From JBMOPD01 sp049323615 (GTDB taxonomy: Bacteria > Bacillota > Desulfotomaculia > Desulfotomaculales > Desulfocucumaceae): a stretch of 64,000 nt of DNA. The position numbers and the translations under genes are program-made. The notes beneath the pieces are model-generated. The model did not search any database, was not told where the DNA came from, and worked only from the letters and a program-made list of their open reading frames with translations. The stretch lies in contig JBMOPD010000017.1 of NCBI GenBank assembly GCA_049323615.1, forward strand, positions 1-64,000, written 5' to 3'. Positions within the stretch are counted from its first letter, which is position 1. Every line of letters starts with the position of its first letter. Below, in pieces: positions 34,543-42,537 of this stretch.

Positions 34543-35934
34543 TTAGTTTCTGCTGACGGCCGACGACCGAAAAGCCCGGCAGGCTTCCACAAAATTCCGC
34601 GCTTCCTCCGGGCAGCCTGCGAAGTGTATGTGCAGGTATGAGGCCAGCAGGCTGCCGCAGGCATACCCGTCGGGGCGGGGATCCTCCTCCCCTTCCTTTG
34701 CCAGCAGGTAGGCATGATCCGGCTGATTCAGCCCGTGCATAACCGAGTAGTGAAATTCATGGCCCCTTATCCGCCGCCCGGAGCGGGCCAGGATATTATC
34801 CTTCAGTGTGAGGGCGGTAACATAACCCAGGGCCGCCCTCTTTTTGAGCATTACCGTTTTTCCCGGTATAATCCCGGCCATCGGGTACTCACGGCCGTTG
34901 AAGTCGGTAATTCCTTCAGACAGGAACATCATTCCCCCGCACTCGGCGTAAACAGGCATCCCACGCCTGACCTCCCGCCTGACCCCCGCGATGAATTCCC
35001 TGTTTTGCGCAATCCTGCCGGCGAACATTTCCGGAAAGCCGCCGCCGATATACAGGCCGTCCAGGTCAGGAGGCAGCTTGCCTTCCAGGGCCGAGCAGGG
35101 GACGATCTCGGCCCCCAGGGCGGACAAAAAGTCCAGCCCGTCGCGGTAATAAAAGTTGAAGGCATCGTCCAGCACCAGTCCGATCCTTACCGCCGGATCC
35201 GCCGGGGTCTCCGGAAACACCCTTACAGCAGGCGGCGGCAGGGCGGGGGCCTTTTTCGCCAGTTGCACCAGTCCTTCGAGGTCCAGTTCCTCCCCGATTT
35301 TATGGGCCATCAGGTCCAGCAGGGGAGCCAGGTTGTTTTTTTCCGCCGTGGGCAGCAGCCCCAGGTGCCTTTCGGGCAGTTCCATCCCGGCGCTGTAACT
35401 TATCCGGCCCAGCACGGACACCCCGGTGGAGGACTGAATGGCATCCTTCAGCAACAGAAAATGTCTTTGCGATCCCACCCGGTTAAGGATTACCCCGCAT
35501 AAATTTATTTGCGGGTCGAAATTTTTATACCCCAGCACCATGGCCGCGGCGCTACGGGCCATGGACCTGGCGTCGAGCACCAAAATAACCGGGGCGCCCA
35601 GCACTTTGGCCACGTGGGCCGTTGACCCCTCGCCACCGGAACCCCTGCCGTCGTAAAGGCCCATGACCCCCTCGATTACGGAGATATCGGCTCCGGCCGC
35701 CGAACGGATGAACATCTCCCGCACCCCGTCGTCGCCCAGGAACCAGGCGTCCAGGTTGCGGCTGAAGCGCCCGGTGGCCTCCGTGTGGTAACCGGGATCG
35801 ATATAGTCCGGCCCCACCTTGAAGGGCTGGACCTTCAGCCCGGACCGGGCCAGTGTGCGCATCAGCGCCGTGGCCACAGTGGTCTTGCCCACACCGCTGT
35901 GCACACCGGCAATGACAATCCTGGGCATTGACAC
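34543..35934 (-). CDS. cbiA: Cobyrinate a,c-diamide synthase (CbiA/CobB)
   Basis: A ~463-residue amidotransferase that uses ATP and glutamine to amidate the a and c carboxylates of cobyrinic acid. The N-terminal P-loop (VIAGVHSGVGKTTVATALMR) and the C-terminal class I glutaminase with the nucleophile Cys (YAECGGMMFLSEGI) and His (RGHEFHYS) are intact. GTG at 35934 is chosen, six bases from GAGGTG; an open frame reaches 35970. ATG two codons later is an alternative. Confidence 0.93.
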   Translation of the reverse strand: MSMPRIVIAGVHSGVGKTTVATALMRTLARSGLKVQPFKVGPDYIDPGYHTEATGRFSRNLDAWFLGDDGVREMFIRSAAGADISVIEGVMGLYDGRGSGGEGSTAHVAKVLGAPVILVLDARSMARSAAAMVLGYKNFDPQINLCGVILNRVGSQRHFLLLKDAIQSSTGVSVLGRISYSAGMELPERHLGLLPTAEKNNLAPLLDLMAHKIGEELDLEGLVQLAKKAPALPPPAVRVFPETPADPAVRIGLVLDDAFNFYYRDGLDFLSALGAEIVPCSALEGKLPPDLDGLYIGGGFPEMFAGRIAQNREFIAGVRREVRRGMPVYAECGGMMFLSEGITDFNGREYPMAGIIPGKTVMLKKRAALGYVTALTLKDNILARSGRRIRGHEFHYSVMHGLNQPDHAYLLAKEGEEDPRPDGYACGSLLASYLHIHFAGCPEEARNFVEACRAFRSSAVSRN

Positions 35935-35976
35935 AACCAACACCTCACTATAGCTTATCCTGAAAAGCACTTACAA

Positions 35977-36927
35977 CTACTTACCCAAAAGTGCACACAC
36001 CGCCGCCCCGGTAACGGCCGCCAGGAATGAACTCATATACATCAAATCCACCGCCTGACGGATGTGCACGGGTGCCAGCGGGTAAATATCATCCCCCATG
36101 TGCTGGCGGAAAGATTCAACTCCCCCGTAAATATTCAGTCCCCCCAGCCGCACCCCCAGGGCGCCGGCCACCGCGGCCTCCGGAATTCCGCTGTTGGGGC
36201 TGGGGTGCCGGCGGGCGTCCCTCAACATTGCCCGCAGTGCCCCTCCGGCCCGCCTGCCGGTGATCCAGGCGGCGGCCAAAAGCATCACCCCGCCAATCCT
36301 GGCCGGCAGGAAATTGGCGATATCATCCAGCCTGGCCGGGAAGCGGCCAAAATACATGTACCTTTCGTTCCTGTACCCCACCATGGAATCCAGCGTGTTC
36401 ACAGCCTTATAGGCCATGGCCAGCGGAGCGCCGCCTATGAAGGCGTAAATCAGGGGGGCCAACACCCCGTCCACGGTGTTTTCCGCTACTGTTTCCACAG
36501 TGGCCCTGGTTACCTCCCGGGTGTCCATGGAGGCGGTGTCCCGGCCCACAATCCCGCCTACCAGGCGCCTGGCCCGGTCGATGTCGCCGGCGGCCAGGGG
36601 CCGCAGGATTTCCCCGGCGGCCCCGGCCAGTCCCCTGGCCGCCAGGGTGGTGGATATAATCCATATTTCTGTAATTACAGCCAGCCAGGGGTGAATCCTC
36701 TGCAGGAAATAAAGCAGTGCGGCGGTGGCCGCATAAGCCGCGCCAACCACGATTACGGCCATGACAGCGCCGCCGATCATGCCCCCAACCCTGCGGGGGG
36801 TATACAGCAGCCTCTCCAGGCCGGAGATCATCCTGCCGATGATGACCACCGGGTGGGGAAGGCGGGGAGGGTCGCCCACCGCCAAATCAACAAGGAAGGC
36901 CAGCAGGACCACGGCTGCCCCCGTCAC
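35977..36927 (-). CDS. cbiB: Adenosylcobinamide-phosphate synthase CbiB/CobD
   Basis: A 316-residue integral membrane enzyme that attaches aminopropanol (or its phosphate) to adenosylcobyrate. The family's DLAVGDPPRLPHPVVIIGRMI start, NTVDGVLAPLIYAFIGGAPLAM and NTLDSMVGYRNERYMYFG segments are present. GTG start overlaps the cobQ stop (GTGA), showing translational coupling. Confidence 0.94.
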   Translation of the reverse strand: MTGAAVVLLAFLVDLAVGDPPRLPHPVVIIGRMISGLERLLYTPRRVGGMIGGAVMAVIVVGAAYAATAALLYFLQRIHPWLAVITEIWIISTTLAARGLAGAAGEILRPLAAGDIDRARRLVGGIVGRDTASMDTREVTRATVETVAENTVDGVLAPLIYAFIGGAPLAMAYKAVNTLDSMVGYRNERYMYFGRFPARLDDIANFLPARIGGVMLLAAAWITGRRAGGALRAMLRDARRHPSPNSGIPEAAVAGALGVRLGGLNIYGGVESFRQHMGDDIYPLAPVHIRQAVDLMYMSSFLAAVTGAAVCALLGK

Positions 36928-38477
36928 GCCCGGTTCCCCCCCGCAGGCAGCCCAAGGATACCGTAAATTTTGCCCATGTCCAGGCTTCCCCGGACCACCC
37001 CGGCCAGCCTGTCATAGTCCCTCTGCCTCTGTTCCCAGGCCGACAGGGATACCGAATCGTTCAGCCGGGAGAGCCCTTTCATCACCCTGAGGGAGTTGAT
37101 AATCTTCCTGCGGAAGGAGGCGCTGTCGAAAATACCGTGGATATACGTCCCCCAGACCTTGCCGTCGGGACCGGCGGCGCCGTCCATGGTCAGGTCGGCC
37201 CCCCCGAACCGGTGAGTTATTTCAAAGGCAGGGACCACCCCGTTCCCCAGGTCAGTCCTGCCCATATGTATTTCATAGCCCACCACCTCGGTTTCCCGGG
37301 CCTCTGCCAGCAGCGGTCCCGGCCCGCAAACCCTGGCCTGCACCTGGGTGGTGATCTTGTCCCTGGCAAAGGTGGTGGTTATATCAAGCAGCCCCAGGCC
37401 GTCAATGGAAGGTATGTTTGATTCGGTGTGCAGGGGGTCGTGCAGTTCCCTGCCCAGCATCTGAAACCCGCCGCATATGCCGATTACAGGCGTCCCGGAC
37501 GCGCTGAGCCTGCGGATATCTCTTTCCACGCCGGTGTGCCTGAGATAGGCCAGGTCCTCTATGGTGTTCTTGCTGCCGGGAATAATGATCAGGTCGGGGT
37601 GCCCCAAAGGGGTGCCCCTGCCCACATACCTCAGGTTTACGTCGGGCTCGTCCTCAAGGGGGTCGAAATCGGTGAAGTTTGAAATATGCGGCAGGTGAAT
37701 TACCGCGATCTCCACGTCCCTGGCGCCCTGCTCCCTGGATTTTTTCAGTGTATCTTCGTGAACGGTGTCCTCCTCCTGGATCCTGAACCCCTGGAAGTAA
37801 GGAACAACTCCGATCACCGGCTTTCCGGTCCTGGCCTCCAGAAAGTCAATGGCCGGCTGAAACAGGGATAAATCCCCCCGGAACTTGTTGATGATAATAC
37901 CGGCCACCCGGTCCCTGTCCTCCGGGGCGAGCAGTTCCAGTGTGCCCACGATGGCCGCCAGGGCGCCTCCCTTGTCTATATCGCAGGCCAGCAGTACGGG
38001 CGCGCCGGCCTCCCTGGCCACCCGCATGTTGACAATCTCGGTGGCCTGCAGGTTTACCTCGGCCGGGCTGCCGGCCCCCTCGATAACAATTATGTCGTTA
38101 TCCCCTTTAAGCCTCTGCAGGGCCTGGCATATGACCTGCCAGGCCTTACCGGCGAAATTCCTGTGGTATTCCTGGGCGGACAGGTTTCCGACCGGCTTCC
38201 CCAGCAGCACCACCTGGGAGGAAGCCTGTCCGGTGGGTTTTAACAAAACAGGGTTCATGTCCACTTCGGGCGCGCGGCCCGAGGCCTCGGCCTGGACCAC
38301 CTGGGCCCGCCCCATCTCCCCGCCGTCCCTGGTAACAAAAGAGTTGAGGGCCATATTCTGTGATTTAAAAGGCGCCACGCGGTACCCGTCCCGGTAAAAA
38401 ATCCGGCAGAGCGCCGCCACAAGCACGCTTTTGCCGACATGGGAGGCCGTCCCCTGAACCATAATCGTTTTGGCCAT
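36924..38477 (-). CDS. cobQ: Cobyric acid synthase CobQ/CbiP
   Basis: A 517-residue amidotransferase that amidates positions b, d, e and g of adenosylcobyrinate a,c-diamide. N-terminal ATPase motif (VQGTASHVGKSVLVAALCRI), VNLQATEIVNMRVA, and a GATase domain with nucleophile region ICGGFQMLG and the final catalytic His in GTYIHGIFD. Length and motifs are complete. It overlaps cbiB by four bases. Confidence 0.95.
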   Translation of the reverse strand: MAKTIMVQGTASHVGKSVLVAALCRIFYRDGYRVAPFKSQNMALNSFVTRDGGEMGRAQVVQAEASGRAPEVDMNPVLLKPTGQASSQVVLLGKPVGNLSAQEYHRNFAGKAWQVICQALQRLKGDNDIIVIEGAGSPAEVNLQATEIVNMRVAREAGAPVLLACDIDKGGALAAIVGTLELLAPEDRDRVAGIIINKFRGDLSLFQPAIDFLEARTGKPVIGVVPYFQGFRIQEEDTVHEDTLKKSREQGARDVEIAVIHLPHISNFTDFDPLEDEPDVNLRYVGRGTPLGHPDLIIIPGSKNTIEDLAYLRHTGVERDIRRLSASGTPVIGICGGFQMLGRELHDPLHTESNIPSIDGLGLLDITTTFARDKITTQVQARVCGPGPLLAEARETEVVGYEIHMGRTDLGNGVVPAFEITHRFGGADLTMDGAAGPDGKVWGTYIHGIFDSASFRRKIINSLRVMKGLSRLNDSVSLSAWEQRQRDYDRLAGVVRGSLDMGKIYGILGLPAGGNRA

Positions 38478-38559
38478 AACAAAACCTCCGGTAAAAAGCT
38501 GTTAGCAGTTAGCTTTCAGTTTTTAAATTGCCTTATATCGGCGGAATGCCAATTCACAT

Positions 38560-39156
38560 TCATTTTTTTCTCCTGTCTCCTATCCCCAAATTCAGCGCCA
38601 GAGATTTAATTTCCACCGCCAGCCCCGCCACCACGAGGTACACTTCATCGGCCCTGGAAGCCAGAAGCCTGTTGGCCCGCCCCGATATGTCACGGAAGAG
38701 CCGGCCCAGGGGGTAAGGGGGAACCAGTCCCAGGCCCACCTCGTCGGAGACCACCAGCATGCTGGCCCTGGAATTGGCCGCCGCGTCGGCCAATTCGGCC
38801 ACCCTGGAAATTATGTATTCCTCCTTTTCGGCGTCGGAAGCCCCGGGATGGGGCACCTGGCCGTCCAGGAGCAGGTTTGTTATCCATCCGGTCAGGCAGT
38901 CAACCAGCAGCACACCGGAATTTCGCCCCATTTCGGCTATTTTTTGAGGAATATGGTGCGTCTCCTCCACCGTAACCCAATCCGGCGGCCTCCGCTCCCG
39001 GTGCAGGGCCACCCGCCTCAACATCTCCTCATCGCCCGCAGCCAGGGTGGCCAGGTACGTGACCGGCCCTCCAAGCCGGGCGGCAACCTCCTCGGCGAAC
39101 TCACTTTTACCGCTGCGGGATCCGCCCAGAACAAGAACAAATTTTTTATCTTTCAT
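38560..39156 (-). CDS. cobU: Adenosylcobinamide kinase/guanylyltransferase CobU
   Basis: A 198-residue bifunctional enzyme that phosphorylates adenosylcobinamide and transfers GMP to it. P-loop GGSRSGKSEFAEEVA, the HRERRPPDWVTVEE segment (guanylylated His) and VVSDEVGLGLVPPYPLGRLF are all present. About 80 bases with an AGCTGTTAGC repeat separate it from cobQ, so it may have its own transcript. Start ATG with GGAG. Confidence 0.94.
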   Translation of the reverse strand: MKDKKFVLVLGGSRSGKSEFAEEVAARLGGPVTYLATLAAGDEEMLRRVALHRERRPPDWVTVEETHHIPQKIAEMGRNSGVLLVDCLTGWITNLLLDGQVPHPGASDAEKEEYIISRVAELADAAANSRASMLVVSDEVGLGLVPPYPLGRLFRDISGRANRLLASRADEVYLVVAGLAVEIKSLALNLGIGDRRKK

Positions 39157-39200
39157 GGCGCTTCTCCTGTAAATGGCTGTAAGTCATCATTAAAAATAAA

Positions 39201-39220
39201 TCCCCGGCCTCGACCGGGGA
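39201..39220 (-). terminator. Terminator after the DUF3842 gene
   Basis: Minus-strand TCCCCGG-TCGAG-CCGGGGA followed by TTTATTTTT, between the DUF3842 stop and the cobU start. It separates the two transcripts. Confidence 0.75.
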
Positions 39221-39248
39221 AAAATCCCTATCAAAAAGCCCTCCCGTT

Positions 39249-39677
39249 TTACTTGGCTCTTGCCTTCGCCACCATATCCCTCACCCGGGCCATCATTTCC
39301 TCTATCATGTGGGGAAGCGGCTCGGTTTTTGTTCCCACAATCTCCACACCGCCGCGAACCAGCGGTATCAACACCTTTTTTGCCGGGCTGGAACTCACCG
39401 CGCTGGCCATCCCGGGAGTCATTTCACCCAGCATGGCGTTGGGAAACATAATGCCGACCGGCCCCAGGATCAAGTCGACCCCGGGTGCGTTGTATATGAC
39501 GGCATTTTCCCCGGTAGCTCCTTCATTGGCGCCGGCCTTCAGCATTACCGAAGTGGCCAGCGCATTGGTGCCCAGGGCCAGGATTTCAACGTCCTCGGGG
39601 AACTCCCGCCTTAATTTCTCGACTATGTGTTTGCCTATTCCCCCGCCCTGGCCGTCAATGACAGCAATCCTCACCAC
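39249..39677 (-). CDS. DUF3842 protein
   Basis: A 142-residue protein of the DUF3842 family: IAVIDGQGGGIGKHIVEKL at the start (Rossmann-like Gly-rich turn), AGANEGATGENAVIYNA and GPVGIMFPNAMLGEMTP. It is typical of anaerobic Firmicutes and often near cobalamin or corrinoid genes. Function unknown. It has its own terminator, so it is probably monocistronic or read only partly into cobU. Confidence 0.85.
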   Translation of the reverse strand: MVRIAVIDGQGGGIGKHIVEKLRREFPEDVEILALGTNALATSVMLKAGANEGATGENAVIYNAPGVDLILGPVGIMFPNAMLGEMTPGMASAVSSSPAKKVLIPLVRGGVEIVGTKTEPLPHMIEEMMARVRDMVAKARAK

Positions 39678-39720
39678 ATATCGCCCCGGTTATTATTATA
39701 CCACAAAAAGTAATAAAAAA

Positions 39721-39745
39721 AGGACGGGTCAATTACTACCCGCCC
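39721..39745 (-). terminator. Terminator after the small coiled-coil gene
   Basis: Minus-strand GGGCGGGT-AGTAATTG-ACCCGTCC followed by seven U. It lies about 110 bases past the stop of the 91-residue gene and just before the DUF3842 gene. Confidence 0.75.
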
Positions 39746-39820
39746 ACATACCAGGCGTCACAATTCCCTTGTTAAAATCGAACATTTATAAGGCTTGTCG
39801 TAAATTGCCATATTTTACCA

Positions 39821-39852
39821 TTATCCCCAGCTGTGCATATCTTTGTGGATAA
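39821..39852. other. Inverted pair of DnaA-box-like sites
   Basis: TTATCCCCA (39821-39829, one mismatch to the TTATCCACA box) and TGTGGATAA (39844-39852, perfect on the other strand), 14 bases apart, facing each other at the 3' end of the coiled-coil gene. They could bind DnaA; they could also be chance. Confidence 0.4.
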
Positions 39853-39856
39853 GTAA

Positions 39857-40132
39857 TTAATTTGCAGAATTACGAGGAGGCAGTTCCTGTAATTTTGATT
39901 CCAGCTCTACTATTTGCCGGTTTTTACACAACAACCAGCGGGCGTATCGATAATTGGCATGCAGCAGTTTTTTATTCTCTTTCTCCAGGCGGTTCCGGAA
40001 ACTGGTTTTCTCCTTTTCCAGTTTTTCTATCAGGTTCATCAAAACCCTGCGGCTGAGTCTGAGCTGTTCCACCTTTTCCTCCAGTTCCCTTACCCTTCTC
40101 TGCAAGTATATTACGTCACCTTCGTAGTTCAC
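39857..40132 (-). CDS. Small coiled-coil protein, unknown function
   Basis: A 91-residue, highly charged protein that is almost all coiled coil (YLQRRVRELEEKVEQLRL, LIEKLEKEKTSFRNRLEKEN), with a C-terminal WLLCKNRQIVELESKLQEL. No domain beyond the coil is recognised. GTG start, GGGGTGAG upstream. It has its own terminator. Similar short coils in related genomes carry misleading translation-factor names; nothing here supports that. Confidence 0.7.
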   Translation of the reverse strand: MNYEGDVIYLQRRVRELEEKVEQLRLSRRVLMNLIEKLEKEKTSFRNRLEKENKKLLHANYRYARWLLCKNRQIVELESKLQELPPRNSAN

Positions 40133-40251
40133 CTGAATCTCACCCCTGCATGAGTCTAATTAGGCAGTAAACATAAGCCTTCCGAATCAAGCTTTGGTCT
40201 TAGTATATGCCCTCAGGGGTGAATTTAGACGTTTGGCTTCCTTCGCTTTGC

Positions 40252-41442
40252 TCAGGAAGGGGATCTCCCGGCGGCGTTAAAATTGTACACACTGCCTATA
40301 CGCCTTACGGCCTCCTGCAGAACCTCCTCCTCCTGCACCAGGGCGATGCGGACGTATCCTTCTCCCCTGGCCCCGAAGGCTATCCCGGGGATGACCAGTA
40401 CTCCCGCCCGGTCCAGCAGTTCCAGGGAGAACCGGGTGGAGGAAGTGTAGCCGGGAGGCAGGGGGGCCCATACAAACATGGACGCCTTTGGCTTTGGCAT
40501 ATGCCAGCCGGCGGCCGCCGCCAGGCCGTCCACCAGCAGGTCCCTGCGCCTCTGGTACGCCCTGGCGTTTTCCTCCACGCTGTCCTGGGGGCCCTCCAGG
40601 GCCGCTATGCCCGCATCCTGCACAACGTAAAAAACTCCGTAATCTATATTGGACTTGACTCTGCGCAATGTGCCGATCACGTCTTTGTTGCCCACCGCAA
40701 AACCGATGCGGCATCCGGCCATGTTATACGTTTTGGAGAGCGAAAAAAATTCAATACCCACCTCCCTGGCCCCGTCCACCTCAAGGAAGCTCATGGGTTT
40801 GAAGCCGTCGTAACAGAGTTCCGAGTAGGCCACATCATGGCATACAAGTATATTGTATTGTTTTGCGAAATCAACCACTTCTTTAAAAAATTCCCTGTTG
40901 GCCACAGCCGCTACCGGATTATTTGGATAATTAATCCACATCATTTTGGCCCTGCGGGCAACCTCCGCAGGGATGGAGGAAAGCACCGGCAGGAAACCGT
41001 TTTCCTCCAGCAAGGGCACTGGATAAAGCTCGCCGCCGGCCATGGTGATACTGAAGGAATAGATGGGATATCCCGGGTCGGGCACCAGGGCAATATCCCC
41101 CTGGTCCACGTAGGCCAGGGCAATGTGGGCCAGGCCGTCCTGGGACCCCATCAGGACGAGAATTTCGCTTTCAGGGTCAAGATCGACGCCGAACCTGCGC
41201 CGGTACCAGCCGGCAGCGGCCCTGTACAGCTCCGGCCTGCCCTCCAGGGGATACCGGTAATTATCAAGCCTGTCCACCGCCCTGTGCATGGCCTCCAGCA
41301 CATGGGGGGCCGGAGGACGGTCCGGGGTCCCCACCCCCAGGTTGATAACCTTGATTCCCCTGGCTTCAACCCGTCTTTTTTGACTCTCCATCTCGTTGAA
41401 AATTCCTGACTCCAGTCCCTTCAAACGCCCAGCCAGTTGCAT
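40252..41442 (-). CDS. Pyridoxal-phosphate aminotransferase, class I/II (LL-diaminopimelate aminotransferase-like)
   Basis: A 396-residue fold-type I aminotransferase. Substrate-binding LGVGTPDRPPAPHVLEAM, PLP ring contact in NYPNNPVAAVA, HDVAYSELCYDG, and the PLP lysine in SLSKTYNMAGCRIG are all present. The sequence is close to LL-DAP aminotransferases, but related alanine/aspartate enzymes cannot be excluded. ATG at 41442 follows AGGAGG by six bases. Its 5' end overlaps the PHP gene by 77 bases. Confidence 0.88.
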   Translation of the reverse strand: MQLAGRLKGLESGIFNEMESQKRRVEARGIKVINLGVGTPDRPPAPHVLEAMHRAVDRLDNYRYPLEGRPELYRAAAGWYRRRFGVDLDPESEILVLMGSQDGLAHIALAYVDQGDIALVPDPGYPIYSFSITMAGGELYPVPLLEENGFLPVLSSIPAEVARRAKMMWINYPNNPVAAVANREFFKEVVDFAKQYNILVCHDVAYSELCYDGFKPMSFLEVDGAREVGIEFFSLSKTYNMAGCRIGFAVGNKDVIGTLRRVKSNIDYGVFYVVQDAGIAALEGPQDSVEENARAYQRRRDLLVDGLAAAAGWHMPKPKASMFVWAPLPPGYTSSTRFSLELLDRAGVLVIPGIAFGARGEGYVRIALVQEEEVLQEAVRRIGSVYNFNAAGRSPS

Positions 41443-42283
41443 ATCTATCCTCCTTAAAATCATTATTTATCCCGGCCAGGGCCTTGATTTGTTCCACCAC
41501 CCGGCAGGGTACCGTACAGGCCCCCAGCCGGTTGTGCTTCTGGCTTTCCGCGCCGTGGTAATCGGACCCCCCGGTGGCCACCAGCCCGTATTGTTCACAG
41601 AGCCTGCGATAATGTTCAATGGCCTCGGGTGTGTGGCCGGGGTGGTAAACCTCTACGCCCTGCAATCCCTCGGGAATAAGGGACTGTATCAGGTCGTCGG
41701 CCTGCGCCAGCCCGGGATGGGCCAGCACGGCCACGCCGCCGGCAAGCCTGACCAGGCGCACCGCCCGGGCCGGAGTGTATTTAAACCTGGGCATGAAGCC
41801 CGGCTTTCCTTCTCCGATGTAAAAGTTAAAGGCCTCTTCCACCGACTGCACCCGCCCGGTTTCCACCATGGCCCTGGCGATATGGGGCCTGCCCACCGAT
41901 CCGGGCCCGGCGATTTCCAATACCCGTTCCAGGGTGATGGGAAACCCCAGTTTATTCAGCCGGCCGATCATCCTGGTCACCCTTTCCCGCCTGGTACGGC
42001 GGAAATAAGCCAGTTCGGCCTGAAAGTCCGTGCAGGCTACATCGATCAGGTACCCCAGCAGGTGAATTTCCTGCCCGTTGAACTCCGTACCCAGTTCAAT
42101 GGCCGGCAACACCTCCAGGCCCCGCCGCTGCCCCTCTTCCATGGCCGGAAGAATGCCATCCAGGGTATCATGGTCGGCTATGGCCAGCGCCCCGAGACCG
42201 GCGGAAACCGCCCGGACCACAACCTCTTCCGGGCTGTCGGTGCCGTCGGAAGCGGTGGTATGAACATGCAAATCAGCCAGCAT
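41366..42283 (-). CDS. PHP-domain phosphoesterase (RNase AM/TrpH-like)
   Basis: A 305-residue PHP metal-dependent phosphoesterase. Metal ligands are visible in ADLHVHTTASDGTDSP (HxH), IADHDTLDG, PAIELGTEFNG and the C-terminal GGSDYHGAE. This group includes 3',5'-nucleotide bisphosphate phosphatase and 5'-3' exoribonuclease AM. ATG at 42283 follows AAGGTG; the open frame reaches 42319. The last 25 codons overlap the aminotransferase gene, beyond the usual family end, so the tail may be an extension created by loss of a stop. Confidence 0.87.
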   Translation of the reverse strand: MLADLHVHTTASDGTDSPEEVVVRAVSAGLGALAIADHDTLDGILPAMEEGQRRGLEVLPAIELGTEFNGQEIHLLGYLIDVACTDFQAELAYFRRTRRERVTRMIGRLNKLGFPITLERVLEIAGPGSVGRPHIARAMVETGRVQSVEEAFNFYIGEGKPGFMPRFKYTPARAVRLVRLAGGVAVLAHPGLAQADDLIQSLIPEGLQGVEVYHPGHTPEAIEHYRRLCEQYGLVATGGSDYHGAESQKHNRLGACTVPCRVVEQIKALAGINNDFKEDRYATGWAFEGTGVRNFQRDGESKKTG

Positions 42284-42537
42284 CGCCCGCACCTTCCCTA
42301 TTAATGGAGAGGCTCCCACATTTTAAATCAATTCGACGGTCAGCATCCTATTCCTTTATTTTATCCAAGTTGACCGCTTCTGCGCAAAGGGAAAGAGGTA
42401 TAAAAAAAATTATAATTATAAAAATAACCAGTGCCGGTAATTTGTATTAAACGGCAGAAGGATTTTGACAGCCGGCAACGTAAGTAATACTCATCCATAT
42501 TATGTACATATAACCAAAAATGCACAGGAGGAGCATT

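Noticed and set aside
40207..41409. A 400-codon plus-strand open frame
   Set aside because: Shadow of the aminotransferase gene, which has intact PLP motifs.
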